64,000 nt of DNA from Tubulanus polymorphus. Its lineage: Eukaryota; Nemertea; Palaeonemertea; Tubulaniformes; Tubulanidae. Shown one piece after another: positions 12,201-32,384 of the stretch. The stretch is taken from positions 19,589,307-19,653,306 of the forward strand of contig NC_134031.1 of NCBI RefSeq assembly GCF_964204645.1, in the 5' to 3' direction. The stretch's first letter is position 1. Every line of letters starts with the position of its first letter. Position numbers and translations under genes: made by a program. The notes under the pieces were generated by a model. It did not search any database, was not told the DNA's origin, and saw nothing but the letters and a program-made list of their open reading frames with translations.

Positions 12201-15200
12201 TACAATAAATTGTATTGAATTGACGGCGCATTTTCTGTCGAGATTGCTGTCAGTATGACTCTGATTTCGCCGCGACTATTTCCGAAGATTTCTTTTGTTT
12301 TCAGTTTTACATTTCTCGAGGTTTTACAAGATCGAGAACACGTTGCGGAAAATCTGTGGCACACAACACTCCGATAGTGAACGCATCTGTGACAACGTCA
12401 CTTTTTGTCATCGGAATAAATAGAAAAAAAGACGACGTTAGAAACATATCAGTCAAAATACCGCAGCTGTTCTGAAGCGAATAATTTGATCAATCTTTTT
12501 CTAATAACGACCCACGTGCCGGTGTCTTTCAACATCACGTTTCGCACAAAATAGAGAGCGCGCTATTTCGTTAAGATACTGCCCCCAGACACGCTCGTTC
12601 TGTTCGACTGAAATTAGCCGCGGGCTTTTCGGTTCGAGGCGCTTCTGAGCAGACAGTTATTACGAGCTGTGACCAGTTACAGTAAAATCACAAATCATCC
12701 GCCCTGGTAAAAATGCACGGCGCGTCCCGACCCAATTCCGTCAGCCATATAAGTTGGAGGCCGAGTTACGGTCGTGACTTCCAACGGTGGTCTTGTATTT
12801 TAAGTCCTGTCTCAAGTAGTTAGATCGTCTATAGAACCAAGATAGTCTTAGACTCAAAGCCTTGCTTGTGCAACTGGCCAAAGGTGCCCAAATATTCAAT
12901 AGACCCACGTCTATAGTTGTGATTTGACTCTAAGCTATACAAGAAAATTCGAAATGGACTTATTTCAAATCTAGCACAACCGTTCATTTGCTTGTGAAGA
13001 TATGTGTATCGTATTCTTAGATATTCTCAGATCTTGGGTTCTTAATCATCGAAAATACCTTGAATTCAAGATTTGGTGAACATTTCCTTTTCGACCTTAT
13101 TAAACCTGAAGATAAGGAAGTCGTTTGAAATCTGTAATTCCGTGCGAATTGGTCGTCATTTAATAATGAATCAGTAGGACTTTGTCTTCATTCTGTGACG
13201 GTGCGTGCTAACTGCAATCCGGCAAACTATAACACTGCTGAGCGTTCGTCAGACTTACTTATTCATGATCACAATAGACGATTAAACTGCTGGAAATTTT
13301 CTTTAATTAATAACATATGACGTGTTTTAGCTTTTTATTCGGTGAGAGTTGATACCTGTGCTGTTTTCTCTGTTGGACTGTTTTGTATATATAAAGGTAC
13401 CACCGCCCACACTGATCGAGTATGTTTTTAAATGTGAAATGTATTTCTGGCTTTTATATTTTCTTCACACCTTTAAAAGGCAGAGAGAAGCTCTTTCCGA
13501 CGCGGTTTTATGAAGGCGTGGGACGTTCCCATTGCTCGTCGGTACTGAATCTGATTCCACTTCGCGCAGGTAGAAATTGCCATGACAGATGTTGTACTAG
13601 CGTGTCAAGAGGCGACCATGCGTGATCAATAACAAGTCGTATTCAGTTTAACTACCATACAGCCCTATACAATATTAATTAAAGGATTTCTAATTAACTG
13701 ATCGACCACAAATATCCGAACAGCGTATGATCATAAAACAAGTAGCACGTAGACGGGATGGATGCAGAACATGCGAATATATGAGGCGTGTGCTTTTTTA
13801 TTTATCCTTCCATACGTTCAAAAAGGCATAAAGAAATATTCGTGAAAGAGTGGTGTTAACCAGGTGTAGAATAGATACAACGACGAAGGTTAACTACGTA
13901 GTTTATCAGACGCACGAGCTTTCGCTAATAATGTCTAGTAGCTTAATCGGGTGAATGAGTGGAAATAAAAATACGAATTGAAACGTGTGTGAATTAGAAA
14001 ATTCTTATTAGTAGCCCTACGTATATCGGCGGGCATAGTTTAATGATTGATCTATATACAATTTCGCAGGAGCCTCGTGGCGTCTGCCGTCATTCCTACT
14101 ACTCGATATAAAGCGCCAATGCGCTTCAAAAAACTAACGTAAGTTCATCAAAATAATATATCTTTTCTTTTGTAAACAAAAAGAATTGAAAGATGAAACG
14201 CCAGCAGCTATTTCCAATCTTCATAACGCAAAAAACCTTCGATACAAAAATGACGGCGCCACGCTCCTTTTTAAATACGACAGGCGGCTGTATGTGTGTT
14301 TTATCCAAATGACGTTTAGATTTTTGTCATTTGACACTTCGGACACGTGTCCGGGCCTACGTCCGTACAGTATAGAGGACTACGAATGCCGCGTGGCACG
14401 CATTAGATTTTTCGGTAACAGCCTCGAAATCGTCACCAGGTTCAACCAAAAATAAACTCAAACGCGTGTTGAACATTTATGTTCTTAACTCGTCCATCAT
14501 TTTTGGAGTTCATGGTCAAAAGAGATACTCAATTCTTATTCCTTCCCCATTAGGCTTTTTGTTTTAAGTATACCACCTTTATTCATATTAGGGGATTATA
14601 TTTTCCTTTGTAATTTTATAATTTTGTAAATTTGAATGTGTGAATGTGTGCATGATTGATGAATATTTGTGTTTTGACCGCGTGTGAAGGATAGGTGTCT
14701 CATACCCGACAAGTAACCCTTGCTTTAAATGAGCACCTACCACTGATATTGGAACATCCTTTATAAATATAAAATTTGTTACAATTTCTTGCGGAAATAA
14801 ACTATTATTACTCGAAAAAAACTATTATTACTCCTTTGGGAAAATGTTCGTCCTTTTAATCTTCCGCCGCTGAATACTGAATTATCACGATTATATCAGA
14901 ACTATTGGAAATCATTGATATTGATATATTTCATGGTATGATATATTCACATATTGTAATATCACAAACAGCAGCTGTAAGTGCTAATACACGTTCACAG
15001 TTTCACGGTCACGGCGATCAGAGTTCGCGTATTTATGTAATAAGTCGTAAATGGCATCCATTAATATACAAAACGGACCGATTTATTCGATCAGATTTCA
15101 GATCAGTTTCTCCTAATCTGTCGACGTCATCGATGGTCACGTAACCGTGTCTGAAACGAAAATAACTATAAGCGCTTTCGCCCAGTAATGATTTCCGTAG

Positions 15201-16141
15201 TTCATGTCTGAGGTTCCCGGTTCCCGATAACGAGGTATAATAACGACCCTCGCTTTACGAAATGGTTCCCTATGTTGAACGGATACGCAATATGGCGCGT
15301 TGTGAATATCAGCTCGAATGATTTTTACGATTTCTGACGCTCGCTTGCCCTGCACACACGGCCAATAATAATTAACACCTCGCTTTTTGTAACAGTTATC
15401 AATAAAATGCCAGTTTCCGCGCTCGCGAGTAATAATAAGATTTTTTATTCGTTTTAAGTTTACGAGGTTAATATCTGTGTTCGGAATCGAGAACGAATTC
15501 GCCGGGGTCCTGGTCTTGTCAGACGATCCGTCGCCTATCAGGAAAACGCTCGCTCGCGTGATCTCATTGTATCAAACAGCGGCCGCCATTTTCTGGGAGA
15601 AAGTCTGCGTCAATCCTGGTGAGAAAAATCCATTCGTACTTTCGCTGTATTTCCTCTATGAAGTCCGACGTGCTGGGTTTCTATTTACGGCACCGGATCC
15701 ACGCAATTACGAAAACCAAGCGGTTTCTCGCCTAGAAAACCACTTAATAACAAAATAATTATCGAATTCATTGATTCGGTTGTGTTTGTCTGTGTGAGAA
15801 ATCTAAGGGTATGCGTCGTAACTTTCTATTTTGATTCGATGTCGAAGTACGAACTCCAAATACGGGCAGATCTATAGTAGAACCCACGAGCCAACAGGCC
15901 GGGTTGAGATTGATTTTATCCATGGTGATCTAAGTTATATAAGATAACAGGGTGTTGTATGTAATGTAAAGTGCCCCGATACCCTATGTAAAAATTCACG
16001 TCACAATGTATCGACGCAATAGTATAATAGGAATTTAATTTCAATGGCGTACTTTTCACTGTGATACAATGTTCAACCTTGGAGTAATCATTTGAGATGA
16101 TTACTCGAATGATTACTCCAAGGTTCAACGGCGCTTTCGAT
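9295..16141. other. Gene-poor stretch
   Basis: No gene recognised. There is a short CA run (9533-9548). The sequence is AT-rich with many short open frames of non-protein-like composition. A frame at 15477-15758 ends one segment with a GTGAG donor-like site, but it has no supporting acceptor or domain. Close to the right end is a perfect 20-bp inverted repeat (16071-16129). Confidence 0.45.
16071..16129. repeat. Foldback repeat, perfect 20-bp arms (family copy 1)
   Basis: The left arm at 16071-16090 (GTTCAACCTTGGAGTAATCA) is the exact reverse complement of 16110-16129. The 19-bp spacer itself contains another GATTACTC unit. Related imperfect foldbacks lie at 35706-35750 and 56393-56480, so this is a dispersed family, probably a tiny MITE. 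Confidence 0.65.
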
Positions 16142-16149
16142 TAATTTGT

Positions 16150-16386
16150 TATAATCACCCCCAGCCTATAACTCTAGCCATTTATCAGTCATCTCTTCCT
16201 GGAGAGAAGTAACATCCGGGCAGCTGCTAGGGCGCTCAGGAGTCATGTATCAGGCCACGTGTCCCATTTACTCCTGGGTGGAGTGAGGAAATGAAGATAA
16301 GAGTCTTTGCTAGGGAACAAACACTATTGTACGGAGGTCGAACCCACAACCTGGCTTCCCAGAGTCTTTCGCCCGCACCGCTCGTT
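16150..16386 (-). mobile_element. tRNA-derived SINE fragment, 5' truncated
   Basis: On the minus strand the element starts inside a tRNA-like head: a GTGCGGG segment, then AAAGACTCTGGGAAGCC, then a good pol III B box (GGTTCGACCTCC; plus strand 16333-16344). A non-tRNA body of about 170 bp follows. The A-box half of the head is missing, so the copy is 5'-truncated. I see no clear target-site duplication. Identification rests on the B box and the tRNA-like head followed by an unrelated body; the family is not named. Confidence 0.5.
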
Positions 16387-17561
16387 CAAATATTATTTGA
16401 ATTGAATTGATTCTTCTCGTCGGTCGGTTTGAACTTCAGGGGCAACTGCGGCTCAGCAGTAGACGATGCGCTGAAACGCGCGCACCGTGAAGAGAAATCG
16501 GTCCGATTTATTCGACGATGCGCTGATGTTGATTGCATTACTAACCGATGAAACCAGTTTGAATGAGAAGCAGTCATGGAGAAATTCGCGCGAAGTACTC
16601 GTTAATGGCTTATCTATTGAGGACGCGACGACTGCGACGAAAGGGCAATATGGTACGCTTACGGCGTTGACGCCTGCGAACGCAAATCTAATAGCAGTTT
16701 ATGTTGGAAATTAACTTAAACAAATCGCGTTACATCCTCGCACGACGTCGATATTATTAACGAACGCCGAATCGCAATTCGATGACGGTTTGAGAAGGCT
16801 TTTAAGTCGGTGATAAGTGGGCTAAATCTATTCTTTGACAAAAGCGACGCTGATTGGATCTGCGACGGTTGCCGATTGTGGCGACAATTTGCGACGATTG
16901 ATGTACAATGATTGTCGAATAGAATTAATAGCTAATACCTGATATACATTGATCGGTCGTCTCATCTCAGGCGATGCGATAATAATACGCTATCTATTTG
17001 TTATCGAATATAATTGTCTTTCCTCTGCAAACTGTGAACACTTATCCTTTGAATAATATCACTTTCTTCAGTCGTTTTATACTCATAAAACAAATCTGAT
17101 TATGAATTCTTATCATAGATATCGGGATAAGATTTTCACAATTTCATACATTTCGTATTAGACGACAATGTTCTGATGCTCTCCGTGATCTCTTCCTGAT
17201 CTGTCGAGACCCATTTTCGGTAATTCATTTATTCCATACGCATTGGGTGGGGGTGGGGGTCAGTGCAATTGCGTACCCTAATTGCGTACCCTAGATTTAT
17301 GTGAGAAAATGGCCGGCAAAAGGGAAGGGGGATGAGAAATTCAAAATAATTGAATTATCCTAAAGTATAGAACGGATCGCTATAATCTCAGCATTAACAC
17401 AAATATAGAATATATTGTATTCCTCGAAATCCTGTATAATTTGGTCTTTATCGAATCTGGGAATATCATTTTGGTTAACAGTGTCTTTTCTACGCTTATT
17501 AAGATCTTGGTTACCACTGGGATAGGCTCTTAGACAGTATTGTCAAACCACAGCTCGGTAA
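16387..17561. other. Non-coding stretch
   Basis: No gene seen. It contains a G-rich tract (GGGTGGGGGTGGGGGT at about 17246) and an adjacent short direct duplication of AATTGCGTACCCT (about 17269-17293). Confidence 0.45.
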
Positions 17562-17746
17562 TCACGATTGATAGAACACTATATCCGTGTTGACGCGATG
17601 TAGAGAGAATCCCACAATGATAAGGAAAAAGTCCGAAAATGTAACTTTGAGATAGTAGTTTATTCAACGTTTCGACTATATCCTAATAGTCATCTTCAGG
17701 AATAATGAATAATCTTATTCGTGAAGATGACTATTAGGATATAGTC

Positions 17747-17961
17747 GAAACGTTGAATAAACTACACTAGCTCAAGGAATACAGTATTCCTGAAGATGGC
17801 TATTAGGATATAGGCGAAACGTTGAATAAACTACACTAGCTCAAGGAATACTGTATTCCTGAAGATGACTATTACGATATAGTCGAAACGTTGAATAAAC
17901 TACACTAGCTCAAGGAATACAGTATTCCTGAAGATGACTATTAGGATAAAGTAGAAACGTT
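17747..17961 (+). repeat. 69-bp tandem repeat, three plus-strand units
   Basis: The GAAACGTT element recurs at 17747, 17816, 17885 and 17954, an exact 69-bp period. Each unit reads GTTGAATAAACTACACTAGC ... TATTCCTGAAGATGACTAT ... ATAGTCGAAAC. The units differ by only a few substitutions, so the expansion is recent or homogenised. Confidence 0.85.
17819..17891 (+). ncRNA. Candidate type III hammerhead ribozyme (best copy)
   Basis: Read as a hammerhead: the stem III strand ACGT (17819-17822) pairs with ACGT at 17888-17891. The base before the predicted cleavage point is T17823. Stem I is GAATA (17824-17828) with TATTC (17854-17858). The conserved box CTGAAGA (CUGANGA) is at 17859-17865. Stem II is GACTAT (17867-17872) with ATAGTC (17879-17884), closing a 6-nt loop. 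GAAA follows at 17885-17888. One extra T (17866) sits between the core and stem II; an extra nucleotide at this place is known from a natural viroid hammerhead. The units at 17750 and 17888 have one or more stem II mismatches, and the unit ending at 17754 has GTGAAGA, so those copies look weakened. Confidence 0.6.
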
Positions 17962-18026
17962 GAATAAACTACTATCTCAAAGTTATATTTTCGGACTTTT
18001 TCCTTATCATTGTGGGATTCTCTCTA

Positions 18027-18611
18027 CACAGCTCGGTAACTTGCATCCTCCGTAGATACAACGAAAAACAAAGGAAAATCCAAAAGATAATATTCCATAT
18101 CATTTCGTTCATTTATTTTCGTTCTCATAGAATATCTACAATATTTTTCTTCATATATTTCACTTTATATATTTTCACATATACATATATTACTTTTTAC
18201 ACGACACATACCGGGGTTGTGAACCCACTATGTAACTCTATTATGCTTTGTTCACACAGCGGCCAGCTCATGTTTATAAAACTAGCACCAAATGCACAAA
18301 ATACACAACAACAACAAAAGAATAAACGCGGCAGTGATTCTTTCGGAGTTATTTCTTATTTCTAAAAAGAAACTGAAAATTCTAATTTCTGTTTAAAATC
18401 GTGCCCTATTAGTTCATTAAGACTCGCATTGGGTAACGAGCCAGAATTTGGGCCATGATTTTCATGATTTTTTTCGTCGCTGTAGTTATGATATATACGC
18501 AAGTTTGTACAGATAAAATGCAAAAGACGTGAAGAGAACAACGCTGTATTCATTGTCCGTGCCCGATCTACAGATATAGACCCACTCGCGGATTGTTTTA
18601 CGAAACTATAG
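18027..18611. other. Non-coding, probable barhl 3' flank/3'UTR
   Basis: AT-rich stretch just downstream (in gene sense) of the barhl stop codon. No coding feature and no clear polyadenylation signal close to the stop on the minus strand. The open frame at 18012-18365 (+) is low-complexity and starts within the repeat element. Confidence 0.4.
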
Positions 18612-27988
<9,377 letters not shown>

Positions 27989-28309
27989 TTGATATTTTTT
28001 CACCGTTTATCAAATAGGTATATAGCCTAGAATCTCTTTAACAGTTCCTTCGACTTAGAGAAATCTATCAGTGATGTCGATTTCTGGTATTGCTGTGCAT
28101 GATTATTCTAAATGGAAACAGTAAATATTTGTTCTGAAAAGTCTAACGCAGAAATTTCCGGTTCTTGTGCGTCGGTGAATTTGATATGCGATTAACGATG
28201 AAAAGATCTACCAAACTGCAGGTTCTCCAAACTCTATTGACCGAGTATCAAATCTCAACTGTGACTTTAAAGTGTCGTTTTACGACAAAATATCAATTTG
28301 CGTTCCGGC

Positions 28310-28352
28310 CATTCACCGCGGCGCCCCTCCCATCCGACGCGCTGATTGGTCG
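28310..28352 (-). promoter_or_regulatory. Candidate barhl promoter: GC-rich patch with CCAAT box
   Basis: On the minus strand this reads CGACCAATCAGCGCG, with the CCAAT box at 28345-28349, followed by GGGAGGGGCGCCGCGG. It is an inverted-order GC-box and CCAAT arrangement about 325-360 bp upstream of the barhl ATG. The patch is far more GC-rich than its surroundings. The transcription start is not directly visible. Confidence 0.4.
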
Positions 28353-31300
28353 AAATCGTCGCCGAATACTATCCACGTGACCGATTATCGCTCAATCGAA
28401 GCCCGTTGCAGACGATATTCGCGGCGTTGTCACAAATTAGATTATAAATCATCGAATAATGCCTTGCTTTCGAGCGTCGCAATTTTCCTTCATAGAAATC
28501 GTCAGGTATTCAACGCTTGTCGTATTAAAGCGGCCCGGGTAATGAATGCTAAATCCTGTTTATTTTGATGATATCACGTTTGTATTAAACGTATATAATG
28601 CCGAACCATAGAAAGTCGACGAACGGTTTAATCATGAATTTTGTCTCGGGTGATATTCATTTTATTTATTCACGCCTAGGAGAAATTATAACATAATATC
28701 GTACGGACTGTTAAACGAGCGCCGAAAAACTATCGCGTAGGATTTCTACAAAATCATCACAAGTTATTTCACTATTGAAAACGATATCTTCTCTCATATC
28801 ACGAACCTATCCGATGAACTCTAGCATAACTCTCTATTGTTAAACACTGATTCGGAGATTTCATGATATATCGAAAGAAAACAATCGCTATAGTTCCTCC
28901 GTCGCGGAAAATGGATTAGAATGATTCATTCTCGATTATTTTGAAATGAAAATCTAATATTGACAGTCGGCAGATGGCACCAAAATGAAGCTATATGTTT
29001 ATAAAGTTCTGTGTGTATCAAGAAGAAAGATTTAAAGATCGCTTATCCAAGATTAACTAACCACACTAGTTAAGAGAGTTCACCTGAATCCAGTTTTAGA
29101 ATTGTGAATTAGATTTGACTTTCAAGTTTTAAAATCAGTTAATTTTCAGTGAGTTACGCATAAGTCAAATCTAGTATCAACTAAGTCAAGGATTCACCCA
29201 GAACCGTGGAACCTAACCATTCTTGCCAAAGAGATGTGCTAGGGCTTTGGTCTTTCTGATGTGTCCCTATGAATTTAAGTTAAAGTCTATAACAGGCGAT
29301 CTTTCCACAGAAGACCACTGTTCACGTGCGATATCGCAAAATCGCATCATCAATCGCCATATAATAAATTAATTAGCATTCTTGAGTCGTAAAGGCGTAA
29401 AATTTTCCGTTAATTCCGCGCCATCGTCCAACAAAACATTAATCTACTCACGAGCGCTCTAATCAAAACATATTGTGGCTGCTAATTAAGCCGAAACTGC
29501 GCTGGAACTTATAATGAATTGGCGAACGCGTTTTTAGAAATCTGCCACATTAGTAAGTCACTGGGGACCGATTATAGCTCGATTGAGTGTATATTAATAA
29601 CTAAACCTGCACTATTTGATTAAACTTCCTCGCTTAATTGCTCGGAATTGAATTGTAACGAAGCCATTGCCGCCAAAATGAAATGTATCCAATTCATTTT
29701 TCATTGGTTGCGCGTTGTAAATATGCGTTTGAATAATGTAAGGTGCTTATGTTGAATAATGAAATCGCTGGAAGAGTCTTTAAGTCAAGGCGTACGAGGG
29801 TCATTAGGGATCATGCAATTCTATCATTTGCTAGACTCTCGCTAGTCGAACCATACGGTAATTACGATCTTTTATTCGAACTTGTATGAAATTGGAAATG
29901 TCAATGATTAAAAATTTTAATGACCGTTATTTGATGAAGGGTTTCCCAGCGTCACGACCTCAGTCAATCCATACGACACTTCTGTTCACACATTACCACG
30001 CACTGCTGTAACATTCAGAGCTGATATAACGGTATTAAACTCGGTAATTGATTAATTAATTAACGATCTTTTCATTGCAACAATTTCCTGTCATGTTGTG
30101 GAACCAGTAAAACACATTCATTGCTATACAAAGACTTAATACTGTCTCAAATTGATATTTTCCTATGATAGCGTTGTTCATCAATATTACTGCTGGTGAC
30201 GATTTGAAAATGAATTTCAACTTTTTATGATTAGATCTAACTAAACCGAGGCACTGGGTGCATTCGTTGCATAAAAAACCGTCCCGATTTTTACCTACAG
30301 CGATGATGAGAATTTAATGAAGTTTTTGAAGTAGTTGTTCGATAAAGACTTGATCATTTTGACACGTTGTTTTTTAGCGACGAATTGGCAGTTTTGACAT
30401 GTAACATCCGTCGATTGTCACTAACGCTACGTTTCGCTTTTATATACGCGTCTAAGCGGCCCTTCCCTGGCAGTATTTCACCACCGTCATCAAATACCCC
30501 GATTCAGACCCAACAAATTAAACATTCTTTTGCCGAGCAGCTGCGATATTTAGCCGCACAAAGCGAGCAATGATTGCCGGTTTAAATCAGGGACACCCCC
30601 GAATATTGGGATTCATTCAGGCGAACAGGACGCAGGCTTAACCGAAAGCCTCCCTTTTCACCAGTTTCTCAGATGCTGGCAAACTCTCTCCTTTGACCGG
30701 TTATTCACGTTTCTCGTCTCGATTAACTATCTATTTCGTTTCTAAACACGACCATTCACGTGAAAGGCGGATTTCGTGAACAAATTTAGCGATGAGTGGA
30801 AAATCGAGGATAAATGTTTATGTTGTGAATTCGTCGTTTGTCAAAAAGCGGGTGCAAACGTTTGCACAAGGAAACGAAACGTGGTATTCACCATAACGAT
30901 ACACTTATCCGATCACTCTATTCAGAATGTGTTTAGAAAACAGATTTCTAATTTACGAAACACATTGGAATCGATTTACTGCCGTTTTAGTATAGATTTC
31001 AAAGCGATGCAACACGTATAACACGGCTTTCGTTGCAACGTGATTTTGACTGAATTCTGAACTCAAGCGTTTGGCAGATGAATGGGAAACAACTCCTGCG
31101 TGTCCCCAAGGGGTTCATGGGCGCCCCCTTTTGGGCTATAATGCCCTTTCGGGGTTTGTTGAAAAATATCTGTAGGCTACTTCATGACTACGTCCGCTCC
31201 AAACTTCATCAACCCAAGATCTATATCCCGCGGCGTCAAGCAGTCATTTCTTTTTCATTTTCTCAAGAGAAATTCGACCCCTCGCGCCAACTTAAAAAAT

Positions 31301-32312
31301 CCTAGGGCCGGTTCCGGTTAGTCAGAGCTTGGATTAAGATCAATCGAAGGCCACCTTAGTTCTATAGAATGGCAACAAACAACTTAAGACCAGTCTTAAG
31401 ATTAAGTCTTAAGACGGCTTTTTGACTTTAGTCTCGACTATGGAACCAGATCATGATCTCTAAAATCATAACCCATAACTAAAATGAACATCATAGTCCT
31501 GATTTAATTTCTTTACCGATTTCAATATCATATCGGTTGAAAAGACTGAGAAGCCAGCATCGAATTCTATTCGCCTTAAACTCATTAAAAAACAGACTTC
31601 AAATCTAGCGACGATATCGGATTATATTTAGTTTGATTATTGGTTTAACTTCTGTCGTATTTGCGTCCATTTATCTTGATACTTTGATTAAAGTCTTAGC
31701 CAACGGCGATCCTCAAGGCCTGTGGACCCGGCAAACAAACTACCAACAGATTTCGATTGGGCTCGGGTTTATTTTAAAACAGCTACAATAGCTCAGTCGT
31801 TACGGCCAACAATATCGAATTTATCTAGCTTACCATCTTAAAATGATTGACATAAAGGCTCAATTACAAGTACAATTAGACCTTGTAACAAGATTGTCTT
31901 TCTTTGCTTTATGCTGTGATCGGCCAGACGGCATAGAGGGAAAGGCTTACCACGCCCACTTTCTTCTTGTATTACAACTTAAAGATGAATAGTGTTAGTT
32001 TAATCGGTTTACACGGATTACCCTCGCAAAAATAGCCCTGGGAAAGGTTTTCGACTGCACGGGAATTCAAACGCAGTTTTGAATTTAGGAACACCACACC
32101 GATCGCAGTAGAGCTTTCAGTTATGTGTTTGTACATTTCTAAAACTGGTTTTTCATGAACTTTCTCTAGGAAATGCTGATTTGTAAACAAATTGAAATAT
32201 AATGTCAATGGATCGAATGATTACCCCAAGAATCGTCATTGTAAAGATATATCCTATATTCGAGTGATCAATACGGTATCGATTAGAGATCAATCTGTTC
32301 GGTCATTATCGA
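28353..32312. other. Non-coding stretch upstream of barhl
   Basis: No gene recognised. AT-rich, with homeodomain-type TAATTA clusters (for example about 30047-30065). A small inverted cluster of CTTAAGAC/GTCTTAAG units lies at 31382-31421. Short open frames have no protein character. Confidence 0.45.
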
Positions 32313-32384
32313 GGGGTTGTAGCTCAGTGGTAGAGCGTCCGCTTTGCATGCGGAAGGCCCGGGGTTCGAAACCCCGCAACTCCA
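32313..32384 (+). tRNA. tRNA-Ala (anticodon TGC)
   Basis: 72 nt forming a complete cloverleaf. The acceptor GGGGTTG pairs with CAACTCC and includes the G3:U70 wobble pair that identifies alanine tRNA. The A box is TAGCTCAGTGG. The anticodon arm TCCGC-TTTGCAT-GCGGA carries TGC at 32345-32347. The B box is GGTTCGAAACC and the discriminator base is A. A TTTT pol III terminator follows at 32397-32400. No intron; CCA is not encoded, as in eukaryotes. Confidence 0.97.

Larger units (their letters stand above)
17562..18026. mobile_element. Inverted-repeat element carrying a hammerhead-ribozyme-like tandem array
   Basis: The direct repeat CACAGCTCGGTAA flanks the element at 17549-17561 and 18027-18039 (13-bp target-site duplication). 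Within it, 17601-17704 and 17923-18026 are near-perfect inverted repeats of about 104 bp. Only the left side has an extra extension of about 39 bp (17562-17600). The core is a 69-bp tandem repeat whose units show hammerhead ribozyme architecture. Asymmetric extension, an inverted partial copy, a variable-length TSD and hammerheads are all known from Penelope-like elements and their non-autonomous derivatives (retrozyme-like). No reverse transcriptase is encoded here, so this would be a non-autonomous copy. Diverged relatives lie at 40452, 50341 and 57227. Confidence 0.7.

Noticed and set aside
15477-15620. Plus-strand open segment ending at a GTGAG donor-like site (FGIENEFAGVLVLSDDPSPI)
   Set aside because: No acceptor upstream, no domain and no partner exon.
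17562-18026. CRISPR-like array
   Set aside because: The repeat unit is continuous (69 bp, no unique spacers) and the genome is eukaryotic; hammerhead pairing explains the structure better.
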